Positions 27,933 through 38,738 are shown, numbered from the stretch's first letter. The stretch is DNA of 64,000 bases from Micromonosporaceae bacterium KJ-029 (GCA_005402585.1 BIFP01000020.1:190198-254197); one strand, 5' to 3'. Notes: generated by a model from the letters alone, not told the origin. Translations and numbers: made by a program.

Positions 27933-29636
27933 TCACCCCTTCGCCTCGCGGAGAAGTGCGACGGGCGCCTCGGTTACGCGGAGCACCGCATCCCGGGCTG
28001 CGGGGTCACCGGTGATCAGGGCTTCCGCCTTGTCGGCCAGGTGCCCCAGCAGGACGACCGCGGGACGATCGCGGCCGTCGACACCCGCCCGCTCGGCGGG
28101 CCCGAGGCGGACCTCGAGCTGTGCCCCGGCGTGTGCGGTGATCCGGCCGGCGGCGACGTACTCGCCGATGAGTTCGCGGATGTCCGAGTACCAGGCGGGG
28201 TCACGGGTGAACGTCCCCGGGAGGTAGCCGGCACGGACGTTGGCCATGGTCACCGCAACGGTCTCGTCGACGTACGACGACACGGTCGGGTAGAGCGCGG
28301 CGAGTTGCGCGTCGGACAGCGGCACCGAACTGCCGTCGAGGAAGCAGAAGCCGGGCCCGGTGTTGCTGCCGCTGTTGATCCGTAGCGGCACCTCGTGCTG
28401 GGCGAGCCGGACGCCGCCGAGCGCGAGCCCGAGTTCGTCACGGGCGACGGCCGTGCCCGTCATCTGGATCTTCGGCGCGGTTGGCGGCTGCACCCCGTAC
28501 GCGACCCACTTGACGGTGTGGTCGTACACCGCGTTCTGCACCATGTGCTGCGGGACGCGCGACAGGGAGGGAAGCGCGCAGGTCTGCGGCTCACCCGGGT
28601 ATCCGCCGGGGTAGCTGCCGATGTCCCGCTTGCGCAGCGGGCCGTAGTCGGTGATGAGCTTCCAGTCACCGTGCGAGGCACCGGCGACCTCCCAGGAGCG
28701 CAGCACCGGCGAGTCGGCCTGGGCCCGCGCCGCCGCGGAGAGGATCCCGCTCGACACGTCCCCCTCGGAGTTGATCCGGAACACCGGCGTGCCGAGGTCG
28801 GTCCGGAGGATCCCACCACCGCCGTGCAGGACGACCGCGTCGACGACGTTCGCCAGCGGCTGGATGCCGTTGTAGTAGTTCGCGAGGCGCCCGGCCGACT
28901 GCGAGTGGCCGGTGGCGATCACGTACCGGGGCGCCAGCCGGCCGAGCGGGGCGACGCCCGTCGGGCTGCGTACCGCCTTCACCGCCTGGCTGAAGATGTC
29001 GTACGAGAGGCTGTCGTCGTTGACCGTCCCGCCCACTGTGACGTCCAGCGTTCCGTAGCGGGTCGGGTTCCACGCCAGGAGCCCGGTGGGCGAGTGCAGC
29101 CCCGCCCGCTGGGCGGAGACGCCGACCCACGCGTACCCCTCCCGGATCAGGTGCTCGTGCGACTGGAACCAGTCGACCTCCTGGTCCCACTGGTTGCTGA
29201 CGTTGTTCCACTCGGCGATCACCACGCCGTTGAACGCCTTGTCGGACAGCGGCCGGCGTACCACGATCCGGGTGGCGTACGGCTGGTCGGTGCTGGTCAC
29301 CACCGCCGTCTCCGTACCCCGCGTCGCGTAGCGGGTGGCCGTGCCCGAGACGAAGAACTCCTGCTCGACGTAGCCGACGGCGGCGAGGTTGAGGTCGGTC
29401 GCGAGGAAGGGGTAGCCCCGGCTGGGGTGGCCGACCGGGGAGGTGCTGGCAATCGGCCCGGCGACCAGCGGGTTCGTCACGCTCGCACCGGTCGCGGTGG
29501 AGGGCCGTGGTGCTGCCTGCGCGCCACGGTCGGACGCGGCGGCGGGCGGGCCGAGGGTCGCGGTCAACGCACCGGTCAGGCCCAGCGCGAGCAGGAGCCG
29601 AGGAGCACGTCGGCGGTACGTGGGCAGGACAGACAA
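27933..29636 (-). CDS. Secreted alpha/beta hydrolase domain protein
   Basis: A 567-residue protein with an Arg-rich N-terminus and signal peptide (about residues 1-35, LLLALGLTGALTATLGPPAAA). The nucleophile elbow GHSQSAG lies near residues 240-246. It fits the alpha/beta hydrolase domain family PF20091-type proteins, which are secreted esterase-like enzymes of uncertain substrate. The TTG start at 29636 is preceded by GAGGTG. Three CGAAAG hexamers and a GGTTAC/GTAACC inverted repeat lie upstream (29691-29778) and may be regulatory. Confidence 0.82.
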   Translation of the reverse strand: MSVLPTYRRRAPRLLLALGLTGALTATLGPPAAASDRGAQAAPRPSTATGASVTNPLVAGPIASTSPVGHPSRGYPFLATDLNLAAVGYVEQEFFVSGTATRYATRGTETAVVTSTDQPYATRIVVRRPLSDKAFNGVVIAEWNNVSNQWDQEVDWFQSHEHLIREGYAWVGVSAQRAGLHSPTGLLAWNPTRYGTLDVTVGGTVNDDSLSYDIFSQAVKAVRSPTGVAPLGRLAPRYVIATGHSQSAGRLANYYNGIQPLANVVDAVVLHGGGGILRTDLGTPVFRINSEGDVSSGILSAAARAQADSPVLRSWEVAGASHGDWKLITDYGPLRKRDIGSYPGGYPGEPQTCALPSLSRVPQHMVQNAVYDHTVKWVAYGVQPPTAPKIQMTGTAVARDELGLALGGVRLAQHEVPLRINSGSNTGPGFCFLDGSSVPLSDAQLAALYPTVSSYVDETVAVTMANVRAGYLPGTFTRDPAWYSDIRELIGEYVAAGRITAHAGAQLEVRLGPAERAGVDGRDRPAVVLLGHLADKAEALITGDPAARDAVLRVTEAPVALLREAKG

Positions 29637-29690
29637 GGTTCACCTCACGATCGGAGCAGCTGGTGAGACGTCTGCTGGCTGATGTGATCA

Positions 29691-29720
29691 CGGTTACCGT
29701 TCTGCCGCACACCGTAACCG
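29691..29720. promoter_or_regulatory. Inverted repeat upstream of the secreted hydrolase gene
   Basis: CGGTTAC (29691-29697) and GTAACCG (29714-29720) form a 7-bp inverted repeat with a 16-nt gap, 55 bp upstream of the hydrolase start. Spacing suits a dimeric regulator; no regulator is identified. Confidence 0.35.
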
Positions 29721-29807
29721 CCGAGTGAGGCGAAAGATAGGGCGAAAGTTCCGCCACTTTTGCTGGTTTCTGCGAAAGTCACCGGCGGGCCCTGTGATCG
29801 AAATCCG

Positions 29808-29836
29808 TTGCCGGGCCGGGGCCGACTGGATAGCGT
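29808..29836 (+). promoter_or_regulatory. Promoter of the RNase Z leader
   Basis: A -35 box TTGCCG (29808-29813) and a -10 box TAGCGT (29831-29836) are separated by exactly 17 bases. This matches the sigma-70 type consensus of actinobacteria. It would start the transcript near 29843, just before the leader ORF. Confidence 0.6.
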
Positions 29837-29867
29837 GGCGGTACACGGGAAAGGAGGTGGTCCAGAC

Positions 29868-29906
29868 TTGTATAGCAATCGGACTCGTGAGGTGGCTGTC
29901 CGCTAG
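29868..29906 (+). CDS. 12-residue leader ORF upstream of RNase Z
   Basis: A TTG start, eleven further codons and TAG encode [12 protein letters not shown]. It is preceded by AAAGGAGGTGG (29850-29860), the best ribosome binding site seen in the window, seven bases before the TTG. A good promoter lies directly upstream. I recall a nearly identical short reading frame in other actinobacteria, but this is memory only. A leader peptide that regulates the following gene, or a small structured RNA with a coding part, is possible. The peptide is hydrophilic and has no run of one amino acid as in classic attenuators. Confidence 0.6.
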   Translation: MYSNRTREVAVR

Positions 29907-30004
29907 CCGCTGTCCTCGACAGTGATCGTCCGTCCCTCGGGGCGGGCACGGTAAGAGTCGTCGAGACCGTGTGGCAGCGGTGCGGCGAAACCACGACAGC
30001 CACC

Positions 30005-30066
30005 CGACCCCCGGGGTGCCGGCCCAGTCCAGTCGGCCCGCGTCAGCGCGGAAGCCCCGGGGGTCG
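30005..30066 (+). promoter_or_regulatory. Long-range stem in the RNase Z leader
   Basis: CGACCCCCGGGG (30005-30016) pairs perfectly with CCCCGGGGGTCG (30055-30066), enclosing 38 bases. It ends 49 bases before the RNase Z start and may act as terminator of the leader or as an attenuator. Confidence 0.45.
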
Positions 30067-30115
30067 CTTCATGTCCGGCGACGCCGGACTGGCCGCTCCA
30101 GCCCTGGAGGTCGTT

Positions 30116-31045
30116 GTGTCCATGCGCGAGCTGGTGGTGCTCGGGACGGCCAGCCAGGCCCCCACCCGGGCCCGCAACCACAACGGTTACGTACTGCGCT
30201 GGGACGACGAGGTGATCCTCTTCGACCCGGGCGAGGGCAGCCAACGGCAGTTGCTGCACTCCACCGTCACCGCCACCGACCTGACCCGGATCTGCGTCAC
30301 CCACTTCCACGGCGACCACTGCCTCGGCCTGCCCGGCATCATCCAGCGGCTGTCCCTGGACCGGGTGCCGCATCCGGTGCCGGTGCACTTCCCCGCCGCC
30401 GGCGCCGAGTACTTCGCTCGGCTGCGGCACGCCAGCTCCTTCCACGAGACCGCCGAGCTGGCCGTGGAGCCGATCGAGGCGGACGGGCAGCGGATCGAGC
30501 TACGCTGCGGCACGCTGGAGGCCCGCCGGCTGCGGCACCCGATCGACACGTACGGCTATCGACTGGTGGAGCCGGACGGGTGCCGGATGCTGCCGGAGAA
30601 GCTGGCCGCGTACGGCATCGCCGGGCCGGCGGTCGGCGAGTTGCAGCGCGTCGGGCACCTCGACCTCGACGGGCGCCGCGTCACCCGGGAGGAGGTGAGC
30701 GTGCCCCGGCCCGGACAGCGGTTCGCCTTCGTGATGGACACCGGCCTCTGCGACGGGGTGTACACGCTGGCCGAGCACGCCGACCTGCTGGTGATCGAGG
30801 CGACGTTCCTGGAGTCGGAGGCCGCGCTCGCCGCCGAGGTCGGGCACCTGACCGCCGGCCAGGCCGCGCGGGTGGCGGCCGAGTCGGGGGTACGCCGGCT
30901 CGTGCTCACCCACTTCTCCCAGCGGTACTCCGACGCGGCCCGGTTCGCCGACGAGGCCCGCCGGCATTTCGACGGCGACCTGGTGATCGCCGAGGACCTG
31001 GCCACGGTGCAGGTCCCACCCCGGCGGGTACCCTCGGCCGGGTGA
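30116..31045 (+). CDS. rnz: Ribonuclease Z (tRNA 3'-processing endonuclease)
   Basis: A 309-residue metallo-beta-lactamase-fold RNase that cuts tRNA precursors after the discriminator base. The zinc motif [13 protein letters not shown] lies near residues 62-74, followed by FVMDTG and [10 protein letters not shown], the later metal ligands. The GTG at 30116 is chosen because GGAGG lies five bases upstream, giving [11 protein letters not shown]; an in-frame ATG at 30071 would add 15 residues. The tRNA-Leu gene in this window lacks an encoded CCA end, a typical RNase Z substrate. Its stop overlaps the next start (GTGA). Confidence 0.92.
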   Translation: MSMRELVVLGTASQAPTRARNHNGYVLRWDDEVILFDPGEGSQRQLLHSTVTATDLTRICVTHFHGDHCLGLPGIIQRLSLDRVPHPVPVHFPAAGAEYFARLRHASSFHETAELAVEPIEADGQRIELRCGTLEARRLRHPIDTYGYRLVEPDGCRMLPEKLAAYGIAGPAVGELQRVGHLDLDGRRVTREEVSVPRPGQRFAFVMDTGLCDGVYTLAEHADLLVIEATFLESEAALAAEVGHLTAGQAARVAAESGVRRLVLTHFSQRYSDAARFADEARRHFDGDLVIAEDLATVQVPPRRVPSAG

Positions 31046-31551
31046 CCGTCACGCTGCGTCCCGCGACCGCCGGCGACCTGATGGCGGTGGGGCAGCTCCA
31101 CCAGCGCTCCCGGGTCGCCGCGTACTCGTCGTTCCTACCGCCGGAGGCGCTGGCCAACCCGACGCCGGAGGCCATGGGCGGCTACTGGGTGACCCGGTGG
31201 GCGTACGAGCTGGTCGACCACCGGATGACGGTGGCCGAGCGGGAGGGCACGCTGGCCGGCTTCAGCTATCTGGGGCCGGACGACGAAGGCGATGCCGGGA
31301 CCGGGCTGCTCTGTGCCATCCACCTCGAACCGGCCGAGCGCGGTCAGGGCGTCGGCCGGGCGCTGATGGTCGACGCACTGGCGAGCATGCGGGCGCGGGG
31401 CTGGCGCCGCGCGGCGCTCTGGGTGCTGCGCGACAACGCCCGTGCCCGGCGCTTCTACGAGCGCGGCGGCTGGCGGCCGACGGGCGTCGAACGCGTCGAG
31501 GTGATCGGCACCGCGCAGACCCCGCAGCTGCGCTACGCCCGCCCACTCTGA
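31042..31551 (+). CDS. GNAT family N-acetyltransferase
   Basis: A 169-residue acetyltransferase with the acetyl-CoA binding motif [11 protein letters not shown] and the C-terminal [14 protein letters not shown]. Substrate unknown. The GTG start overlaps the RNase Z stop by four bases, so the two are translationally coupled. The coding end (31521-31542, CAGCTGCGCTACGCCCGC region) is partly duplicated about 400 bp downstream at 31919-31942, suggesting that DNA was inserted or duplicated behind this gene. Confidence 0.88.
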   Translation: MTVTLRPATAGDLMAVGQLHQRSRVAAYSSFLPPEALANPTPEAMGGYWVTRWAYELVDHRMTVAEREGTLAGFSYLGPDDEGDAGTGLLCAIHLEPAERGQGVGRALMVDALASMRARGWRRAALWVLRDNARARRFYERGGWRPTGVERVEVIGTAQTPQLRYARPL

Positions 31552-31706
31552 TCTGCTCGGCGCCCCACCCACCCGCACTGCCCCGCTCGATGCTCCCGCT
31601 CGATGCTCCGCCGCCCACCACTCCGGCGATCTCGGCGGCGGTACGGCGCGCCCCCACTGTTCCCGGCCCGGCGGCGGCCGTGACCCGTCCATCCCGTCCG
31701 GACACG

Positions 31707-31755
31707 AGATCTTGGACAGTTCCCGTTTCGCGCGAACGGAAACTGTCCAAGATCT
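31707..31755. repeat. Palindromic intergenic element (AGATCTTGGACAGT arms)
   Basis: AGATCTTGGACAGT (31707-31720) pairs perfectly with ACTGTCCAAGATCT (31742-31755); the inner part is nearly symmetrical with one mismatch and one bulge. It has no neighbouring transposase. It resembles REP-like dispersed palindromes. Confidence 0.75.
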
Positions 31756-31918
31756 AACATCCGTGTCCTCCCATTTGGGAATGGTGCGCGCGGGAGTGGG
31801 AATTGGGCCAGCCGAACCGACAGTTCGACCGGATCCGGATTCCTTGCCGGTCCAGCGCGGTAGCAGGAACCGCTCGCACGTGTACCAGGCGTCCGGTGCC
31901 GGCGGGCGACCTGACGCA

Positions 31919-31942
31919 CCCGCAGCTGCGCGCTACGCCCGC
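31919..31942 (+). repeat. Partial duplicate of the GNAT gene 3' end
   Basis: CCGCAGCTGCG then CGCTACGCCCGC matches 31521-31542 inside the GNAT gene, except for two extra bases. The two copies flank about 375 bp including the palindrome at 31707-31755. Confidence 0.55.
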
Positions 31943-31950
31943 TTCGACAC

Positions 31951-31985
31951 GGATAGGGGTGCCGGCCCGGCCGGCACCCCTATCC
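31951..31985. terminator. Terminator of the xylanase gene
   Basis: A perfect 15-bp stem (31951-31965 with 31971-31985) and a 5-nt loop, ending 11 bases beyond the xylanase stop at 31996. Confidence 0.88.
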
Positions 31986-31995
31986 GCGGGTCAGG

Positions 31996-33174
<1,179 letters not shown>

Positions 33175-33231
33175 TTATCGAGCTGCTTCGATGGCGACAG
33201 TATTGGTCGCACCCGGTCACACTGTCAACAA

Positions 33232-33252
33232 CTTCCGGAAATACTACGGAAG
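33232..33252. promoter_or_regulatory. Operator-like inverted repeat upstream of the xylanase gene (distal to start)
   Basis: CTTCCG (33232-33237) and CGGAAG (33247-33252) are separated by nine bases, 241 bp upstream of the xylanase start. Inverted repeats of GAA/TTC type are known upstream of Streptomyces xylanase genes. Confidence 0.4.
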
Positions 33253-33380
33253 GCATGTCCAGGCAGCGGATCGCCGCCGATTGTCATCAAGCCTGGCCAG
33301 CAGCGACATCTGCCTGGCGAATCCTCGGCCCCTGGTCACCGGAGTCCGGGTTGACGGATCAAGACCCCGGAGGGGAAACA

Positions 33381-33393
33381 CCGAAAGTTTCGG
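33381..33393. promoter_or_regulatory. CCGAAA-G-TTTCGG palindrome upstream of the xylanase gene
   Basis: Two perfect 6-bp arms flank a single base, 390 bp upstream of the xylanase start. The shape resembles CGAA/TTCG operators reported for Streptomyces xylanase genes (memory). It could also serve another, unseen promoter. Confidence 0.45.
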
Positions 33394-33468
33394 AGACTTC
33401 CGGCTCGTCTTCCCCTGCTGGCACACCACCACATGACGACGTGGCCCGACCACGCCGAAGATGCTGAC

Positions 33469-33504
33469 GATCAACGGCCGGGCGATCCCGCCCGGCCGTT
33501 GATC
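33469..33504. terminator. Terminator of cbs
   Basis: A perfect 15-bp stem (33469-33483 with 33490-33504) and a 6-nt loop, 8 bases beyond the cbs stop at 33512. Confidence 0.88.
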
Positions 33505-33511
33505 CGGCGGG

Positions 33512-34882
<1,371 letters not shown>

Positions 34883-34968
34883 CTCGATGTGCCCTTCTCC
34901 TCCGGCGCCGGCGCCGCAGGCCGGGGCGGGTTGCTCGCGTGAAAATCCCGCGCCCAGGGTACGTCGGG

Positions 34969-35325
34969 TCAGCCCACCACGTGGCCGGGGACCACGGAGC
35001 TGCGACGTGCCTCCCACTCCAGGAACCGTTCGGTCTCGGCGAGCACCGCGCCGGCCAGCCAGGTGACCATCACGGCGTCGTCGATCAGCCCGAACACCGC
35101 CAGGAACATCTCCGGGACCGCGTCGATCGGGGAGACGATGTACGCCGTCGCCGCCGTCATCATGGCGAGCCGGAGGCCACCGTCGTAGCGGCCCCGGGCG
35201 GTGGCCGCGATCATCCGGGGCAGCGCCCCGATGCGGGCACCGAGCGACGGGCCGCCGCGGGCACCTGCCGTCAGCGCCCTCGCCAGGGCCACGAACGCCG
35301 CACCCCGCTTCAACGTCTTAGCCAT
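34969..35325 (-). CDS. YkvA-like DUF1232 membrane protein
   Basis: A 118-residue protein starting at ATG 35325 after GAGAGGAGC. The IVSPIDAVPEMFL segment is the hallmark of the DUF1232/YkvA family, followed by a hydrophobic helix (LIDDAVMVTWLAGAVL). The family role is unknown. It lies 86 bp upstream of cbs on the same strand and is divergent from the first SGNH hydrolase gene. Confidence 0.88.
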   Translation of the reverse strand: MAKTLKRGAAFVALARALTAGARGGPSLGARIGALPRMIAATARGRYDGGLRLAMMTAATAYIVSPIDAVPEMFLAVFGLIDDAVMVTWLAGAVLAETERFLEWEARRSSVVPGHVVG

Positions 35326-35452
35326 CGTCCTGCTCCTCTCCACGTGCAGCGTGACGCCCCGACGCAACACTCACCATCCAAGTACCCAGAACGGTCGTTT
35401 TCCAGGCACCAGAACGCCGTCACGACGACAGCGGCCCGTCGTACGGGCGCGC

Positions 35453-35458
35453 TAGTGT
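35453..35458 (+). promoter_or_regulatory. -10 box for leaderless SGNH hydrolase mRNA
   Basis: TAGTGT lies six bases before the ATG at 35465. No ribosome binding site is present. Confidence 0.6.
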
Positions 35459-35464
35459 CGCGGT

Positions 35465-36517
35465 ATGGGGGTGGCCGGCTCCGTCGTTCCAGACCGTCCG
35501 CGCTGGCAGCGCGCCTGGCGGGTGGCCCGCCTGGCGGCGATCGGCACGGGCGCCACCGTGGCGGCCGTGGCGGCGACCACCGGTGTGCTCCTCGGTCAGG
35601 CCCGCCAGGCCCGGCGCGTCATCCCGATGGCCGAGGCACCGCCGCCGCGCTGCGATGGGGTCTACGGCGCGAAGTTCCCCGGCCCCACGGTCACCCTGGT
35701 CGTCCTCGGCGACTCCTCCGCCGCCGGGTACGGCGTGCACCGGCGCCGGGAGACGCCCGGGGCGCTGCTGGCCACCGGCCTGTCCCGGCGGCTCCAGCGA
35801 CCCGTCCGGCTGCACCGCTTCGCCGTGGTGGGCGCCATCTCGGCCGGCCTCCGGTTCCAGGTCGAGGCGGCCCTGGAGTGCGACCCCGACGTCGCGGTCA
35901 TCCTGATCGGCGCCAACGACGTGACCAACCGTACCCCGCCCGCCCTGGCCGTGCGCCACCTCGTCGAGGGGGTGCGCGCACTGCGTGCGGCCGGCGCCGA
36001 GGTGGTCGTCGGCACCTGCCCCGACCTGGGCGCGATCCGCCCCATCCAGCCGCCGCTGCGGTGGTTGGCCCGCCGGTGGAGCCGGCAGCTCGCCGCCGCC
36101 CAGACGGTCGCCGTCGTCTCGGCCGGCGGCTGGACGGTCTCCCTCGGCGACCTGCTCGGTCCACGGTTCGACGCGGAGCCGGGGCGGATGTTCGCCTGGG
36201 ACCGGTTCCACCCCTCCGCCGAGGGCTACGCCGCGGCCGCCGCCGCCCTGCTGCCCACGGTGCTCACCGCGCTGGGGTACGCCGCCGAACGCAGGCCTTC
36301 GCTCACGCGCGTCGAAGGCGTACGGTCGTTGCCGGAGGCCGCTCTGGAAGCGGCTCGGCACCCGGGGACGGAGGTCAGCGGTACGCAGGTCCGCGGCAGC
36401 GAGAGCGGTCCGGCCGGCCGCTGGGCACAGCTGCGCCGCCGGGGGTTCTTCGGTGTCGCTGCGGCGCCGCAGTCCGCCTCCGCCACCGACTCACCCGCAG
36501 TGGAGGGACTCACATGA
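35465..36517 (+). CDS. Membrane-anchored SGNH/GDSL hydrolase 1
   Basis: A 350-residue protein with an N-terminal membrane helix (about 22-44) and an SGNH esterase domain. Ser84 in VLGDSSAAGYG is the nucleophile, GAND gives the block III Asn, and DRFHPS (near 246-251) gives the catalytic Asp-His. The C-terminal 80 residues are Arg/Ser-rich and look disordered. An SGNH protein near the thiolase gene also occurs in M. tuberculosis (Rv1075c, memory). The gene overlaps the next one by four bases (ATGA); the two proteins are paralogues. Substrate unknown, possibly a cell-envelope acyl group. Confidence 0.88.
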   Translation: MGVAGSVVPDRPRWQRAWRVARLAAIGTGATVAAVAATTGVLLGQARQARRVIPMAEAPPPRCDGVYGAKFPGPTVTLVVLGDSSAAGYGVHRRRETPGALLATGLSRRLQRPVRLHRFAVVGAISAGLRFQVEAALECDPDVAVILIGANDVTNRTPPALAVRHLVEGVRALRAAGAEVVVGTCPDLGAIRPIQPPLRWLARRWSRQLAAAQTVAVVSAGGWTVSLGDLLGPRFDAEPGRMFAWDRFHPSAEGYAAAAAALLPTVLTALGYAAERRPSLTRVEGVRSLPEAALEAARHPGTEVSGTQVRGSESGPAGRWAQLRRRGFFGVAAAPQSASATDSPAVEGLT

Positions 36518-37317
36518 CCAGCCTGTCGCCGGGTGCCCGGACCGCCGCACGGGTGGCCCGCACCGCGGCCGTCTCGCTGCTCGCCGGCACGCTCGGCGGC
36601 GCGGCTGTCCTCGCCGGTCAGGCCGTGCTGGCCCGCAACCGCCGGTACGCCCAGCCCGAGCTGGGCCTCGCGCTGCGGGCGACCGTCGGCCGGGCGGACG
36701 CCCCGCCGCTGCGCCTGGTACTGCTCGGCGATTCCTCCGCCCTCGGCGTCGGGGTCGACCGTCTCAGCGACACCATCGGCGGGCAACTGGCCGAGTTGCT
36801 CGCCGAGGGGCCGGCCGGGCGACAGGTGCACCTGTCCAGCGTCGGGGTCTCCGGTTCCCGCTCCACCGACCTGGCCACCCAGGTGGCCCGGGCGTTGCTC
36901 GGTGAACGGCCGGACGTGGCGGTCATCCTGGTCGGGGCGAACGACGCCACCGGCCTGCGTCGTCCGGCCGACGCCGCCGCCTACCTCGGCGCGGCCGTGC
37001 ACCGGTTGCGGCAGGCGCGGGTCGAGGTCGTGGTCGGCACCTGCCCCGACCTCGGCGCGGTACGGGCGATCGCGCCGCCCCTGCGCCAGCTCGTCGGCTG
37101 GTTCGGTCGCCGGGTCGGCCAGGCCCAGACGCGCGCGGTGCTCGACGCCGGCGGGATGGTGGTCGACCTGGCCACCGAGACCGGCCCGGTGTTCCGGGCC
37201 GATGCCGGCACCTTCTGCCACGACGGCTACCACCCCTCCGCCGACGGCTACCGGGTCTGGGCCCACGCCCTGCTGCCGGCGGTGGCCGCCGCGGCGACGG
37301 TCACCCCCCGACGCTGA
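36514..37317 (+). CDS. Membrane-anchored SGNH/GDSL hydrolase 2
   Basis: A 267-residue paralogue of the preceding gene. It has an N-terminal membrane helix (about 17-40), Ser74 in LLGDSSALGVG, GAND, and DGYHPSADGY (Asp near 236, His near 239). Both proteins share the unusual GTCPDLGA-R-I-PPLR stretch, so tandem duplication is likely. It lacks the long C-terminal tail of paralogue 1. Translation is coupled to the upstream gene by the ATGA overlap. Confidence 0.88.
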   Translation: MTSLSPGARTAARVARTAAVSLLAGTLGGAAVLAGQAVLARNRRYAQPELGLALRATVGRADAPPLRLVLLGDSSALGVGVDRLSDTIGGQLAELLAEGPAGRQVHLSSVGVSGSRSTDLATQVARALLGERPDVAVILVGANDATGLRRPADAAAYLGAAVHRLRQARVEVVVGTCPDLGAVRAIAPPLRQLVGWFGRRVGQAQTRAVLDAGGMVVDLATETGPVFRADAGTFCHDGYHPSADGYRVWAHALLPAVAAAATVTPRR

Positions 37318-37417
37318 CCCCGGTCCCGACCGCGAGCTACGGCACGCGGTGACAACGGCGGCCAAGGGTGACATTTCCCGGCTGCCGGACCGCTTCCGCC
37401 GCAAGTTACCAGCGGGT

Positions 37418-37423
37418 TAACGT
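37418..37423 (+). promoter_or_regulatory. -10 box for leaderless thiolase mRNA
   Basis: TAACGT lies six bases before the ATG at 37430. No ribosome binding site is present. Confidence 0.6.
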
Positions 37424-37429
37424 TGGCTC

Positions 37430-38689
37430 ATGCCGATTGAGTCGTCCCGCGACGCCGTCATCGTCGCCACCGCCCGCTCCCCCATCGGCCGGGCCCACAA
37501 GGGGTCCCTTCGCGACCTGCGCCCGGACGACCTCGCCGCCACCATCGTGCGGGCCGCCCTGGACAAGGTCCCCCAGCTCGACCCGCAGCAGATCGACGAC
37601 CTCTACCTCGGGTGCGGGCTGCCCGGTGGTGAGCAGGGCTTCAACATGGCCCGCGTGGTGGCCGTACTGATGGGCCTCGACGGTCTGCCCGGTGCCACGC
37701 TCACCCGCTACTGCGCATCTTCGTTGCAGACCACCCGGATGGCGATGCACGCGATCCGGGCCGGCGAGGGCGACGTCTTCATCTCGGCCGGGGTCGAGAC
37801 CGTCTCCCGCTACGCCCGGGGCAACTCCGACGTCCTGCCGCCGGAGGCCCAGGCCCTGCTCGGCCGCTGGGAGAACCCCCGCTTCACCGAGGCGCGCGGG
37901 CGGTCCAAGGCCCGCACCGAGGCCGGCGCCCCGGTCTGGACCGACCCGCGCGAGAAGGACGCGCTCCCCGACGTCTACCTGGCCATGGGGCAGACCGCCG
38001 AGAACCTCGCCCAGGTGTACGACGTGACCCGCGCCGACATGGACGCCTTCGGCGTACGCAGCCAGAACCTGGCCGAGAAGGCGATCGCCGACGGCTTCTG
38101 GGCTCGCGAGATCACCCCGGTCAGCACACCGGACGGCACGGTGGTGAGCGCCGACGACGGCCCGCGCCCGGGGGTGACTCTGGAGGCGGTCTCCGCGCTG
38201 AAGCCGGTCTTCCGCCCCGACGGCCGGATCACCGCCGGCAACTGCTGCCCGCTCAATGACGGCGCCGCCGCCGTGGTGGTGATGAGTGACCAGCGGGCTG
38301 AGGAACTGGGGGTCACTCCGCTGGCCCGGATCGTCTCCACGGGCGTCACCGCGCTGTCGCCGGAGATCATGGGGCTCGGCCCGGTCGAGGCGAGCCGGCA
38401 GGCGCTCAAGCGAGCCGGGATGACCATCGACGACGTCGACCTCGTCGAGATCAACGAGGCGTTCGCCGCCCAGGTGATCCCGTCGTACCGGCAGCTCGGC
38501 ATCCCGGAGGAGAAGCTGAACGTCATGGGCGGCGCGATCGCCGTCGGCCACCCGTTCGGCATGACCGGCGCCCGGATCACCGGCACGCTGCTCAACGCAC
38601 TGCAGTGGCACGACAAGACCATCGGCCTGGAGACCATGTGCGTCGGCGGCGGGCAGGGCATGGCGATGGTGCTCGAACGCCTCAACTGA
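37430..38689 (+). CDS. Acetyl-CoA acyltransferase (thiolase, FadA type)
   Basis: A 419-residue thiolase that cleaves 3-ketoacyl-CoA or condenses acyl-CoAs. Cys95 in TRYCASSLQT is the nucleophile, GHPFGMTGAR (near 373) holds the active-site His, and MCVGGGQGMAM (Cys near 405) the second Cys. NEAFAAQ is also present. The M. tuberculosis gene at the matching place is fadA3 (memory). Degradative and biosynthetic types cannot be distinguished with certainty. It stands alone downstream of the SGNH pair. Confidence 0.94.
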   Translation: MPIESSRDAVIVATARSPIGRAHKGSLRDLRPDDLAATIVRAALDKVPQLDPQQIDDLYLGCGLPGGEQGFNMARVVAVLMGLDGLPGATLTRYCASSLQTTRMAMHAIRAGEGDVFISAGVETVSRYARGNSDVLPPEAQALLGRWENPRFTEARGRSKARTEAGAPVWTDPREKDALPDVYLAMGQTAENLAQVYDVTRADMDAFGVRSQNLAEKAIADGFWAREITPVSTPDGTVVSADDGPRPGVTLEAVSALKPVFRPDGRITAGNCCPLNDGAAAVVVMSDQRAEELGVTPLARIVSTGVTALSPEIMGLGPVEASRQALKRAGMTIDDVDLVEINEAFAAQVIPSYRQLGIPEEKLNVMGGAIAVGHPFGMTGARITGTLLNALQWHDKTIGLETMCVGGGQGMAMVLERLN

Positions 38690-38738
38690 GCGATCTCGTC
38701 GGGCCGACCCGCCGCCCGGCATGGCCCGGGTCGGGCTC

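Larger units (their letters stand above)
31552..31995. other. 444-bp intergenic region between the GNAT gene and the xylanase gene
   Basis: No gene is seen. It contains a large inverted repeat (31707-31755), a partial copy of the GNAT gene end (31919-31942), and the xylanase terminator (31951-31985). The rest shows no reading frame with a plausible start. Confidence 0.6.

Noticed and set aside
36514..37317. Possible frameshift joining the two SGNH genes into one protein
   Set aside because: Each frame has its own full catalytic set and membrane anchor, so they are two separate genes with an ATGA overlap.
38704..38734. Possible terminator between the thiolase gene and the 108-residue gene
   Set aside because: CCGACCC/GGGTCGG arms are separated by 17 bases, so the stem is weak and not listed as a feature.
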